Assembly (NCBI GenBank): GCA_036583965.1
Contig: JAZBQD010000025.1
Coordinates: forward strand, 14,591,145 to 14,655,144
Direction: 5' to 3'
Source of the DNA: Prunella strophiata
Lineage: Eukaryota > Chordata > Aves > Passeriformes > Prunellidae
DNA length: 64,000 bases
Both the position numbers and the translations under genes were made by a program. Position 1 is the stretch's first letter, and the number at the start of each line of letters is the position of its first letter. Under the pieces are notes generated by a model. The model was not told the DNA's origin, did not search any database, and was given only the letters and a program-made list of their open reading frames with translations. Below, in pieces: positions 1 through 10,316 of the stretch.

Positions 1-173
1 TACGGAGCGCAACCAGTTCTGTCCTTTTCCTCTTCCGTTGTGTTTCTTTTCCTTTTTTCTTTTCCTTTGGGAAACCCAGAGCCCGGCTCGTGCCACCACC
101 ACCACGATGTGCTCCCCCATCCCTGTCCCGGGGCGGGGGACGGGGCGGGCCGCGCAGCCGCCAGGCGCCGCCG
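1..173 (-). other. SBK1: SBK1 3' UTR (partial, runs off the window)
   Basis: These are the bases downstream of the SBK1 stop on the minus strand. A pyrimidine-rich plus-strand stretch (roughly 25-70) makes the UTR purine-rich. No AATAAA signal is visible on the minus strand before the window edge, so the polyadenylation site must lie outside. Confidence 0.7.
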
Positions 174-956
174 TCACACGCAGATCTCTATTGCTGTGGC
201 CAGGACCATCTGCCCCTTGCCCTTGTCCTGCCGTCCGTCTGTCCTGCTCGCCGTGCCCGGGGTGGCCGCGCCGGGCTCGGGGCCGCGGGCTCCGCTCCCC
301 TCGGTCAGGACGGTCCTCTTGAGCGGGGCGGGCGTGCAGGAGCCGGCGGCCTCGTGGCAGTGCGGCCCGGCCGGGAGCTTGTCCCTGGCGTGCTTGCGGG
401 AGCGGTAGGAGGGCCGGCACCGCACCTCGGCCATGAGGTCGCACTTGATGAAGTAGAAAACCTCCTTGACGGGGCAGCGCTTCTCGGGGTCGAGGGCCAG
501 CAGGCGCTGGAACATGCGCAGGGCGCTGTCCGTGAAGCGCCGCCACTGCGAGGGCAGCCCCGCCAGCCGCCCCTTCTGCCACCGCACAAACTCCTCGAAG
601 AAGGCGTCGGACGCCACCGCCGCCTCCCAGGGGAAGTTCCCGGTGAGCACGCAGAAGATGAGCACCCCGAAAGCCCAGACGTCGATGCTGGTGTCCACGG
701 CGAAGCCCTCGGCCCGGCCGGCCTGGCACACCTCGGGCGCCGTGTAGGGGATGGTGCCGCTGATGCGCTTGACGCGGCAGCCCACCTTGCGCGTCATGCC
801 GAAGTCGGCCAGCTTGACGCGGCGGCAGTCGCGGTCGAAGAGCAGCACGTTCTCCGGTTTGATGTCCCGGTGCACCAGGCTCTTGCTGTGCATGTAGTCC
901 AGGGCCAGGCCCAGCTGCTGCACGCAGCGCTTCACCAGCTCCTCGGGGAGCCCCAC
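174..956 (-). CDS. SBK1: SBK1 last coding exon
   Basis: The exon starts after an AG at 958-957 and opens [10 protein letters not shown]. It codes residues 134-393: the catalytic loop, activation segment, C-lobe and the tail with PLKRTVLTE and the terminal [10 protein letters not shown]. The stop is TGA (174-176 on the plus strand reads TCA). A 362-residue antisense frame across the same DNA (90-1178, plus) comes from high GC content and is not a gene. Confidence 0.96.
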   Translation of the reverse strand: MGLPEELVKRCVQQLGLALDYMHSKSLVHRDIKPENVLLFDRDCRRVKLADFGMTRKVGCRVKRISGTIPYTAPEVCQAGRAEGFAVDTSIDVWAFGVLIFCVLTGNFPWEAAVASDAFFEEFVRWQKGRLAGLPSQWRRFTDSALRMFQRLLALDPEKRCPVKEVFYFIKCDLMAEVRCRPSYRSRKHARDKLPAGPHCHEAAGSCTPAPLKRTVLTEGSGARGPEPGAATPGTASRTDGRQDKGKGQMVLATAIEICV

Positions 957-2008
957 CTGGGGAGGGGACACGGGTCAGCCACCCGCCCCGAGCCCTGTGG
1001 GGACCCACCCACCCGGGCACCCACATCTCCGGGGTCTGGGGGTCATGAGTGCTTTTATCTGGGTGCTCTGAGGCAGGGGATGGTGGTGGGTCCTGGGCCA
1101 CCCAAGAGGTGGGTGATGGGTCTCAGGGCCCCCTTAGGATGGTTTGGGTTGGAAGGGACCTTAAGGATGGTCTGGTAACAACCCCTGCCCTGGGCAGGGA
1201 CACCTTCTGCTAGCCCAGGTTGCTCCAAGCCCTGTTCCATCCTGGCCCTGGACACTTCCAGGGATGGGGCAGCCACAGCTTCTCCAGGAGAAGAGGGATG
1301 GGTCTCAGGCCATCCTAGGGAGAGGTGATGGATCTTAGGCCACACAGAGGATGGGTGATGGGTCCCACACTTGTTTGTAGGTGCTTGTGGTCAAGCCCAG
1401 CCCAGATGGGGGTGCCCAGTCCCTGCACCTGCACCCCCTCCCACACGGGCACAAAGCACAGGGGCAGCTTTGCTCAGCCCCCCCTGAGCCCCCACAGAGG
1501 CCCCACGGGAGGTGCCAGGGCCCCACCTGAGGCGGGATGATGTCGAAGAGGTCCCCGCCGGGGGCGTACTCCTGAGCGAACACGTAGCAGTCCTCGGTCT
1601 CGAAGACCACGTCGAAGACCTTGATGATGAAGGGGCTGGAGGAGAGCGTGTTGGTGATGCTGAATTCCCGCAGGAAGTTCTTCAGCTTCGTCTTGCTCTT
1701 GTTGACGAACTTCAGGGCCATCTTGGTGCCTGTGGAGGGCAGGGGACAGGAGTGAGCCCTCGCTGGGGACAGAGCCGTCACCCCGCTCCCAGCACGCGCC
1801 CCAACCCCTCACCTGTGCTTTTGTGGGACACCAGGTCCACCTTGCCGTAGGTGCCCTTGCCGAGCTCGCGGATGAGGTCGTAGTGCTTGGTGATGTCGGT
1901 GCCCGAGAGGGTGCGGATGGCCAGGGACTGCATGTCCTCGGTGATGAGGGGCACCCCGCAGCAGCCCAGCTTGCGCGACGGCTCCTGCTCAATCGAGCCC
2001 GCGCTCAT
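174..2008 (-). CDS. SBK1: SBK1, SH3-binding-domain serine/threonine kinase 1 (complete CDS, 3 coding exons)
   Basis: The CDS joins exons 2008-1813, 1729-1527 and 956-174 on the minus strand (196+203+783 bp) and gives 393 residues plus stop TGA. Both introns are GT-AG and the phases close. The kinase domain starts near residue 43. It shows the glycine loop GKGTYGKV (50-57), ATP lysine K72 in MALK, helix-C glutamate E87, catalytic HRD (162-164), DFG (184-186) and APE (206-208), so all catalytic residues are present and the enzyme should be active. The C-terminal tail ends in the family-typical [10 protein letters not shown]. Mammalian SBK1 is about 424 residues; this one is shorter mainly in the proline-rich part of the tail, which may mean fewer SH3-binding motifs. 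The family is brain-enriched and its substrates are poorly known. I call SBK1 rather than SBK2 or SBK3 because of the near-identical catalytic core, the C-terminus and the XPO6 neighbour. Confidence 0.96.
957..1526 (-). other. SBK1: SBK1 intron between coding exons 2 and 3
   Basis: A 570-bp intron bounded by GTGGGG and CCCCAG. Its middle holds a CR1 LINE fragment (1136-1295). Short G-rich phrases such as ATGGGTCTCAGG recur around that fragment (about 1080-1340). Confidence 0.85.
1136..1295 (-). mobile_element. CR1 LINE 3'-end fragment
   Basis: The plus strand reads the reverse complement of the CR1 3' end: GGTTTGGGTTGGAAGGGACC, then CTGGGCAGGGACACCTTCTG and TTCCAGGGATGGGGC. It lies within an SBK1 intron and is sense to SBK1. 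Only the 3' tail region is present, as usual for 5'-truncated avian CR1 copies. Confidence 0.85.
1527..1729 (-). CDS. SBK1: SBK1 second coding exon
   Basis: The exon codes the last two bases of Gly66 through Gln133. This includes the ATP-binding lysine K72, helix C and the hinge segment [17 protein letters not shown]. The acceptor is CACAG at 1731-1730 and the donor is CAG|GTGGGG at 1526-1525. It ends on a codon boundary. The intron before it (1730-1812) is only 83 bp. Confidence 0.94.
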
Positions 2009-2015
2009 GGTTGCG
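1813..2015 (-). CDS. SBK1: SBK1 first coding exon
   Basis: The ATG is at 2008-2006, preceded by seven bases of 5' UTR after a good acceptor (pyrimidine tract then TTGCAG, AG at 2017-2016). The exon codes residues 1-65 plus the first base of Gly66 and contains the glycine loop. It ends at a GTGAGG donor (1812-1811). This start is chosen because the methionine follows the acceptor directly and the N-terminus ([10 protein letters not shown]) resembles that of mammalian SBK1. The upstream acceptor means that at least one non-coding exon lies further upstream. Confidence 0.93.
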
Positions 2016-2067
2016 CTGCAAGGCAGAGGGGGCGCTGCTTCTGTGGGGGCTGCAGGGCCATTGTGTC

Positions 2068-2250
2068 CCACCCCATCCCATCCCATCCCATCCCATCCCA
2101 TCCCATCCCATCCCATCCCATCCCATCCCATCCCGTCCCGTCCCGTCCCGTCCCATCCCGTCCCATCCCATCCCATCCCATCCCATCCCATCCCATCCCA
2201 TCCCATCCCATCCCATCCCATCCCATCCCATCCCATCCCGTCCTGTCCCT
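2068..2250. repeat. (CCCAT)n pentanucleotide tandem repeat
   Basis: About 36 copies of CCCAT in a pure array. A block of CCCGT variants sits near 2131-2165 and single variants at the right end. It lies about 50 bp upstream (minus-strand sense) of the acceptor of SBK1 coding exon 1. The minus strand is (ATGGG)n, and all frames across it are open with no coding meaning. Confidence 0.98.
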
Positions 2251-2782
2251 TCCCCAAGGCTCCAGCCATGGCAAAGGGGGATTGGGCTGCCAGGGTGCTG
2301 CTGAGCAGCCCCCACTGGGTGCCACCCCTCTGTCCCCAGGGGCCACCACCCCAATGGCTCTGGAGGGGCTGCAGCCATGTGGATGTTTGGGGGCAAAGAG
2401 AGGGGTCCAGGCATGGCAGAGACAGGGACAAGGACACACATGGATACAAACAGGGACACACACATGGACACATTTTTTCAGGCCTGGTGTGTTCCCAGCC
2501 ACTCTGCAGGACAGGAGCTACAGCCCTTTGGGGGTCCCCTCTTTGGGGGTCCCCTCTGCTGTTCTGTCCCCAGTGAAGACCCCAAGAGCCACTCCAGTAC
2601 TGAGCCCCTCCAGAGCTGAATCTCAGCCCAGCTGGGGAAGCTCCAGAGCAGGAGCCAGGGCCGTGCCCTGGCACCAGGGGGACACAATGGCTCTGCAGCA
2701 AATCCCTCCCTCCCAACTCTCTGACCATCCACCAGCACCAGCTCCTGGCCTTCGCTGGCCAGGGTGCCAGACTCTGCTGTGG

Positions 2783-3325
2783 AGAATCCCAGAATCTCAG
2801 ACTGCTCTGGGGTTGGAAGGGACCTTAAAGCCAATCTTGTTCCATGGACAGGGACACCTGCCTTTATCCCAGGTTGCTTCCAAGCCCTGTCCAGCCTGGC
2901 CTTGGGCACTGCCAGGGATCCAGGAGCAGCCACAGCTGCTCTGGGCACCCTGTGCCAGGGCCTGCCCACCCTCCCAGGGAACAATCCCTTCCCAATATTC
3001 CATCCATCCCTGCCCTCTGGCAGTGGGAAGCCAATCCCCTTGTCTTCTCATTCCAGGCCCTTGTCCCCAGTCCCTCTGCAGCTCTCCTGGAGCCCCTTGA
3101 GGCACTGAAATGGGCTTTAAAGTCTCCCCAGAGTCTTCTTTTTTCCAGACTGAACAATCCAAATTCTCTCAGCTTTTCCTCATAGTGGAGGTGTTCCATC
3201 CCAATAATCATCATTGTGGCCTCCTCTGGACTTGCTCCAGCATATCCATGTCTTCCCAGTGCTGGGGACCAACAGTTGGATGCAGCATTCCTGGTGGGAT
3301 CTCACCAAAGCAGAGCAGAGGCCAG
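2783..3325 (-). mobile_element. CR1 LINE 3'-end fragment, long copy
   Basis: Antisense on the plus strand: TTGGAAGGGACCTTAAAGCC near 2814. It continues through the CAGGGATCCAGGAGCAGCC and CTGCCCTCTGGCAGTGGGAAG blocks to the more 5' CR1 segment TTGTGGCCTCCTCTGGACTT and GGTGGGATCTCACCAAAGCA. At over 500 bp it reaches further 5' than most copies here. Confidence 0.9.
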
Positions 3326-6300
3326 CCAGCACATGGACAACAGCACCAACATTCCTCACTCCCAACAAACCAGGGATGGTTTTTTCCTCACTCTGACCAT
3401 TCCCACAAGAAGATCCAAGCTGGGAGTCACCCACCACATCACCACAGCAGTGAAACCACCCCAGCATCTCCTCTGATGTCTTCAGGGCACTGCCTCCCCT
3501 TCCATCACTGCACAGGCACAAACCCCTGGCAGTCAGGGATGTGGGGAGGGCACTCAGGTGCCTGCAGGTGGGTGAGGATGGGCAGACAGAGCCCAGGTGG
3601 TGCCCACGGGCTGAGCTCCACTCAGGGGCTGTGACAGCCACTCCAAATGGTGCCAGACACCCCACAAAGCACCTGCAGCACCCCACAGTCAGGTTCACAC
3701 ACAAGGATCCTCCCAGCCCCTTCCCAATAAGGCTGAGTCGGATATCCAACTTCTCCCTCCTTCCTTCCTTCCTTCCCCCCACTATGCTGCCTGTCATCCC
3801 AAACCAAAGCTCAGCTTCTTCACTTATTATAGTTATATTTTTTCCCTGGGAAGTTGGGGAAAAAATAGAAAAGGAACTTCAACATCATGATGTTCCAAAA
3901 ATGTAACAGTTTGACTCATAAGATCTCCGAAGCAGCTCATCTCCATAGTGTTTCATTGGCCCCCTGGCAGAGGAGCACCATCTCAGTGTCTGGGTGCTGG
4001 AGGTGGAGGTGGATCAGCAGCAGCTCGCTGGAGGCAGGACTGAGAACAGCCCCCAGCATCCTGCACGGAGAATTCGGAGAATTCGGCTACGCTTGCATTT
4101 ACGGTTGTGCTCATCAATGTCCCTTAATTAAGCTGCGTTGAAATGCAATTATTCAAGTCGGGAAGGTTGGGTTTGAGGAAAAACCCCGCTGGTTGGATGG
4201 CAGAGAGGAGAGGGCGGACTGGCAGCTTGTGGAAGTGCTCTCCAAGTCAAGGGCTGTTTGCTTTTCCCCTTGGCTCAGCCTGTTGGGGTTTCCAGGTGTC
4301 TCCTTCCCAGCCAGAAACCGAGGAACATCCATGGAAGCAGGGATCCCGCCAAGGCAGGTCCCGTGCTGCGGCGTGGGCTGGCACAGCTGGCACCGGGCTG
4401 TGCTGCCAGGGATGGGGACGTGCCGGGATCCTGCCGCAGTGGCACGGCCAGCTCCGAACAACAGCCCCCTCCTGGTCAGGGCTAAGGGGAGCACGGGGCC
4501 ATCAGCGATGCCAGGAGGAGCCAGAGAGCAGCGGTGACCAAAACACCGACGCGCCGAGGCCACGGAAAGCGTAAACACAGGAGCTGTCATTAAAAATGGA
4601 AAGGCTTTTGGAAGCATGCTGGGTTTGATGTGAGCAGCGAAGCGGGGCGGCAGCAGGAGCAGCGAGAGCTCGGTTCCAGCTCCGTGCACTCCCAGGGACA
4701 CGGGGACGTGGAAACAGCGGGCACGGCGGGATGGCAGTGCCAGCGTGGCAGGAGATGCCACCAGCTTGGCCTGGCCGGGGTTGAGGTCCCACATCCTTGT
4801 GCAGCCAGGCCAGTCACAGCAAGGAGTGGCCGCATCCCAGATCGGGTCACTCCAGAGCCACAACGGGGCCTCTCCCGGCACCCCAGCTCCTCTCCTGCCC
4901 CAAAACCCTGCAAGAGGAGGCAGCACCGCGTCCGAGGGAGGACAAACACACCCTCTCCAGCTCAGTTCCAGGTGCTCCTGAAGGAGCTTTCCCAAGCAGG
5001 GAGGAAGGATGAGCATCCCAGCCGAGCCCCCCACGGCTCAAGGTCCCGGAGTGACAAAGAGACAGCGACGCTGCTGCCACGTGGCCCCGGGACCTGCCGC
5101 TCACCACAGGCGGTTCCTGCCGTCATCTCCGCATCCTGAGCCATTTCTCCTACTATTCAGACTAAAATTGTTCTGTGTTTAAGCTTCAGAACCGTTTATC
5201 TCATTGAGTGAGGAGGATAATCCACCCACCTCTTCCTTGCTCCCTGGCAGGTATTTATAGGCAGCCACTCGTCTCCCGTCGGCAGCTGCCGCTCCTCTTC
5301 CCAAACCTCCCGGCTCCATCCCCAGCACCGTGGAGCAGATCCCGGCAGGACAATACCCCATAGCCACGGCCCAGCACCCTGCCAGCTGCCGAGGCTGGCA
5401 CCGACAATCCTGCCCCAGCGCTGTTCCCTGCCCGCGGATGCTTTGCCCTGCTCTGGATCCCGCTCCGCCGCACGCCCAGCCCTGGGCACATCGGCTCTGC
5501 CGATAACTAATTGCAAACTCATTAGGAGCTCATTGAGAGGAGCAGAGGCCGCCCGAGAGAGTTGCCCCAGGCTCCCGCAGAGAAGGCTGCTGGAGCAGCG
5601 GCTGCTTGGAAATTAAGAGGGAAAGGGGGGAAAAAAATCCCTCTGGCCACATCAGAGACTGACAGAAAAACAACCCAGTTATTGAGGGAGGTTACAGGGA
5701 AAGGGTTTGGGCTGAGCCTGATGCACGGCTGAGCACTGGGGGCTGGGACTCGCACTGTGGGCTGTGCTGGGGCAAGGAATTGGGAAAATGAAGGGAAAAT
5801 TTTTGCAGGGCAGGGGCTCTGCAAAACCCAGATTCCTCTTTAAAGAGGGGAGAAATGTGAAATGCAGCAGTGGGATGGGCATAGGCCCTCGCTGCTCTGT
5901 CCCTGCACTTGGCAGTGATTTGATTTCCCCATTTCCCATCCCCAAACCCTCAGTTATGAGCAGGTAACACCAACTCCCATCCAAGCCCAGCAAGCTGGAG
6001 GCCAGGGCATCCCTCAGGAGGGACTTCCCTCCCTCCACACCCCAACCAGCTTCCAAACCTGCTCTGTTTCCCCTAAACAACGCACTGAGCCAGCAAAGTC
6101 CCGCCCTGGGCCCTGCCAGAGCCATCCCCTCTCCCAGCTCTGCACATGCCAGCACCACCCTGGTGTCACTGGAAGGAGGGGCCAGCGGTGCTTTGGCCGC
6201 TGCCTCCCAGCGCCCCCCTCCATTTCCAGCCCCTGCCACCTCCATTCCTGCCTGACCCCGTTCCAGGGACAGCCTCTCCTCTCCTCTCCTCCGTGCCGCT

Positions 6301-8000
6301 GGGACCTGCACACCAGATATGAGCTGTGCTTCCCGGGGGCTGTGGCACGCTGGAGCCCGGGAGGGCTCACAAAGGCACCTTGGCCTAACGGGGACAGCGT
6401 GGCTGTGGGGGCAGGACGGGAATCTCAGCGGGGCTCGGAGCCCACCACGGCCAGGCAGCCTCCAGCCAGCCTGGCCACCACCTCCCACCTCACCCAAAGC
6501 AGCAAAACAGGCACAGGGAAAGGGTTCCTGCATCCATGTGCCACCCCAGGGCCATCCAGAGCCCCTCAGGACAAGCCCAGTGTGGCCGGGAGGTCACACA
6601 CGGCACGGGGACATTGGCTGCTGGCCAGTGTTTGGGGACAGCCCCTGTGCCAGCATCGCCCAGCCCAGCAGGAGCAGAGGCCATGGGTGGGGCAGTCTCC
6701 ATGTGCAGCTGGCTCCAGAGCAGCGGGGCAGTGCCAGGAAAGGCTGGAGCAGCACGGGCACCACGGGCACCAGCACCAAACCTGCACCGAGGCACCCTGC
6801 AGCAAACGGGACTCCCCAGGGCTGCACTGGCACTGAACTCCAGCTTATCCAGCAACTCTCATACCAGCTCCTTGCCCAGACCAGAGCAGCCTGCCTGGCA
6901 GCAGGATTCTCCTCGGCAAAGCCCAGCCGGGCGTGGGCTCCCAGTGGCAGGAGCTGCTCTCCCAGTGCAGATGTTCCAGATGCAGGGCAGGGTCAGGCCC
7001 TGTCACACCCATCCGTGGTGTCCCCCGCTGCAGGAGCCATCTCCCATCCTGGCCAGCAGCCTGTGACAAGCTTCCTCAGCCTTTGGTCCCAGGATTGAGG
7101 TTTCACAGAGCAAACAAAGCAGTGCCAGGACTCTCCTCCGCCGGCTCCCGGGGAGCCGCCGCTCCTCCTTCCTGCCACCGTCCCCTGTGCCCTCCGCGCT
7201 GCTCTCCCGGAGCTGCCAGCAGGATTTTCCCTGCCCTGGTGCACACGGGGCTGTCTCTGTCCATCGGCCCCGATGACAGGACCTTGGCTGCCTTTCCGTG
7301 CTTCTGGCCTCCCGCGGTTTTTGCTGCCGAGCTTCCTTAGGACCTCAGCTCCTCCAGCCTGCAGCTCCTCCCGCCTTCGCCGCCAGCACCGGGGACTTAT
7401 GATTACTTCATTGTTTGATTGGTTTCATCAGCCTGTCATCATCTCCCTCCCAAAACTCTTCCGCCAGCGCCGACAGCACCGCACGGCTGGGATCTGCAAA
7501 GACAAACGCCCCGAGCGGCACCTGCCCGACCCCACGGCAGGGCCGGCCGGCCCTCGGCCCCGCTCGCCCTGGCGACAACAGGGACACGTCCCTCTGCCAT
7601 AAAAGCCAGCCCCGACTCCGCTCCAGGGCATTTGCGTGCCCCGTGCAGCCCGGGCATCGCCCCCCGGCCGGGCTGCTCCCGTGGCGGAGGATGCGCCCAC
7701 CTCTGCCGCGGTCTCCTCCCGCAGCAGCCCGGGCAGGGCACGGTGACACGGCGACACCGGGCAGCGCGGGGGCTTGGCACACACCCCGTGGGGCCCGGAC
7801 GGAGTGGTGCCGAGGCCGGGCCACCCTGTCCCCGGTCCCCGAGCTGTGCCGGGGCTCCCGGCTGGCGTCGCCCGCCCGCGGGCACGGCGGCAGCGAGGCC
7901 GGAGCGGGAGGAAAGTGGGTCACGCTGCCCCTTGCCCGCTGCGGCCGGGGGGACGCCGGGCTGGGCTGGAGGGCGGCCCCGCGACCAGGGGACAGCAGGG
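3326..8000. other. Inferred first intron of SBK1, otherwise featureless
   Basis: Between the first coding exon and the CpG island near 9 kb I see no convincing exon. A short polypyrimidine run of TTCC/CTTC units is at about 3758-3780. Two AT-rich patches stand out from GC-rich surroundings: 4085-4170 (TTAATTAA and an octamer-like ATGCAATTATT) and 5135-5225. A third is at 7385-7450. These are described as candidate regulatory elements in the findings. Confidence 0.5.
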
Positions 8001-8375
8001 GACAGCGAGGGAGGTGAAAGGGGAGCGAGGGGAGGTGATGAGGGGACACCAGGGGACAGGAGGGGACGTGGTGAAGCGATGCAAGGGGAGACAAGGAGAG
8101 ATGACGAGAGGAGATGACACGGGGAGACGATGAGGGGACAAGAGAGGACACAATGAGGAGAGACAATGAGGGGAGAGGAGGGGAGATGATGGACGGGGCA
8201 TGAGGGGAGATGACAAGAGGACATGAGGGGACATGAGGGGAGGTAATAGGGAAGACAGGAAGCTGGTGAGGGAAGACAAGGGGAGGTGAGGGAACGTGAG
8301 GGGAAACAAGGGGAGATGAGATGGGGAGGTGATGAGGGGACACAAGGGGACACAATGGGGGGACACGAGGGGACA
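8000..8375. repeat. Purine-rich degenerate tandem repeat (GAGGGGACA / GATGAGGGGA type)
   Basis: The plus strand is nearly all purine with scattered T and C, built from loose 9-11 bp units around GAGGGGACA and GGAGATGA. It sits just inside the presumed SBK1 first intron beside the CpG island. The long open frames on the minus strand here (Pro/Ser/Leu-rich) come from the repeat and are not genes. Confidence 0.85.
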
Positions 8376-8848
8376 CGGCCTGAGCTGCCCCCGAGGCCGC
8401 CTCTCCCTGCTCTCCCCTTCCCCTGTTCCCAGCTGCCTTCCAGCTCAGTGCACCCTTCCAGACACCCCCAAACCCGCCGGGAGCCCCCGGGGAGCAGCCC
8501 CGCGGCCCCAGCACCGCTCGGTGTCACTCACGCCCCTCGGTCCCCGTCACTCCCCCTCGCCCCCCCGCCGCACCGGGGCCGCCCGGGGCGCAGGTGCCAC
8601 CGGCCGCAAGAGGGACCCGGGGCGGGGGGGGCGACCGATCCCGGGGGCAGCGCCCGCACGGCTCCATTCATCGCGGAGCGCCGGTTGTACCGGGATGGGG
8701 GTTTTGTCCCCTCCCCGCGCCGTGCGGGCAAACAAAGGGCGGCCTCGGTACCGGGCGGGCAGCGCCCCCCGCACCCCCATCCCGGCACCCCCATCCCCGA
8801 ATCCTCATCCCCGCATCCCCGCGCTCCATCCCCTCATCGCCGCCTTAC

Positions 8849-9150
8849 CGGAGGGGCGAGCCGCCGCCGCGCCCCGTCCCCGGCGGGAGAGGAGCCGCCG
8901 CCGCCGCCGCCGCGCTCCGCCCGCCCCGCCGGGCTCCTCATGCCGCGGCCCCGCCGCCGCCGGAGGAGCGGAGCGGAGCCGAGGGAGCGGAGGGAGCGGA
9001 GGGAGCGGAGCGCGGCGCCCCCCGCAAGCCCCGGCAGCGCCCGCCCCGCGCCGCGCTCCGCCCGCACCGGCACCGGCGCCGCCCCGGGGAGGGAGCGCGG
9101 AGCGGGAGGAGCGGCAGGAGCGGCAGGAGCGGGGGGGCTCCGCCGCCGGC
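8849..9150 (-). other. SBK1: Putative non-coding first exon of SBK1 (5' UTR)
   Basis: The minus strand reads CCTCCG|GTAAGGCGGCG, with the donor GT at 8848-8847. This is the best donor in the CpG island. The first coding exon needs an upstream exon because its acceptor lies 7 bases before the ATG. The 5' end (transcription start) cannot be fixed from sequence and 9150 is only indicative. Confidence 0.45.
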
Positions 9151-9340
9151 CCCGCGGGGATGGGGGATGCGGAATGAGCGATGCGCGATGCGGGGCGCTG
9201 CTTGTCCCCGCCCCCCCGCTGGAGCCGGGGGCAGTCGGTGCGGGAGCAGCCCAGGAAAGGGGGGTCGGGGCTGAGCCGCCCACTCCCCGCCGGGTGCGGA
9301 GCTCCGGTACCGCGGGCTCGGCTCGGAGCGGAGCACGGCG
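8850..9340 (-). promoter_or_regulatory. SBK1: CpG island, main candidate SBK1 promoter
   Basis: Very dense CpG with runs of GCCGCC and GGAGCGGAGC. No TATA box is seen. On the minus strand it lies upstream of SBK1 and ends in a strong splice donor (8848-8847). This is the usual form of a GC-rich vertebrate promoter with a non-coding first exon. The gene assignment is inferred from position. Confidence 0.6.
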
Positions 9341-9585
9341 CTGGGCACAATGGGGATGGCAGCGGTGCGGCTTCACACCCTACCCCACCCTGGGACCCCG
9401 ACAGCCCAAGCTTGGAGCATCCCGGGGGCACCGGCAGCAGCAGCCGGAGTGCCCGAGCACAGGACCGTGTCCTGCTGCCCGCTGCCTCCCTGGGCCCTGC
9501 TGCCCTTGAGCCCTGCCAGGCTTTGCTCCCTCTCCTTTGGCACAGGTGCTGCTTCCATGGGGGGTGATGCCCACGCTGGGTCAGG

Positions 9586-9722
9586 GAATGGTTTGGGTTG
9601 GAAGGGACCTTCAGGATCATCTCGTTCCACCCCCTGCCATGGGACACCTCCGGGCTGCTCTACCAACACGGCCTTGGACAGTTCCAGGGATGGGGTGGCC
9701 ACAGCTTCTCTGGGCAGCCTTG
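9586..9722 (-). mobile_element. CR1 LINE 3'-end fragment
   Basis: The plus strand reads AATGGTTTGGGTTGGAAGGG, a CACCCCCTGCCATGGGACAC block and TTCCAGGGATGGGGTGGCC, which is the reverse complement of the CR1 3' end. The copy is diverged and internally shortened. Confidence 0.85.
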
Positions 9723-10316
9723 AGCCACCGTGGCACAGGTGAGCCCACCGTGGCACAGACAGCCCCCCAAAACGCTGCTCCTCAATGTGTGCAGGACATG
9801 TGGCTTCCCCTCTGGCTCATGAATGGTGGGAACGTTCAGGCCAAGCCAGGGAATGCCAGATGAGGCAAAGACATCACGGGGGCTTCCCTTCAGCTGCCTT
9901 AAATTGGGCAACACTTTCAGCCAGTGATGCCAGAGCTGGGCACCAGGAGCTCCCAGGCACCCCCAGCCTGGGGCACAGTGACAGCTCTCCCGGAGGAAGG
10001 CGAGGGGTTGGCACTCTGCTCCCTCTTGGAGCATCCCTGGACACACCTCGTCTTCCCGGATTTCCCTCTGTGCCCACCAAGGCCAAGCAGGGATGTTTAA
10101 CACTGGCCAGGATTTGCTCTGCGACCTCCCTGTCTCTCAGCTGGGTGCCAGGTCCCTTGGCTCCTGCAATGTCACTTTAAAGGGACCCACAGTGGTGGGG
10201 CTGCCCCACCCTCCGAGGGGGACAACGGACTGCTTCCCACCCATCAGCTGCGGCCGTGCCACTGCCCCCTGAGCCCCCCGAGCGGGGAGGGCCGGGAGCC
10301 ATCGGCTCTGACTCAC

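Noticed and set aside
90..1178. A 362-residue plus-strand frame opposite SBK1
   Set aside because: Antisense shadow of the GC-rich SBK1 last exon; it reads on into intron and CR1 sequence.
7408..8527. Minus-strand frames of 362-368 residues rich in Pro, Ser and Leu
   Set aside because: They arise from the purine-rich tandem repeat (8000-8375) and the CpG island.
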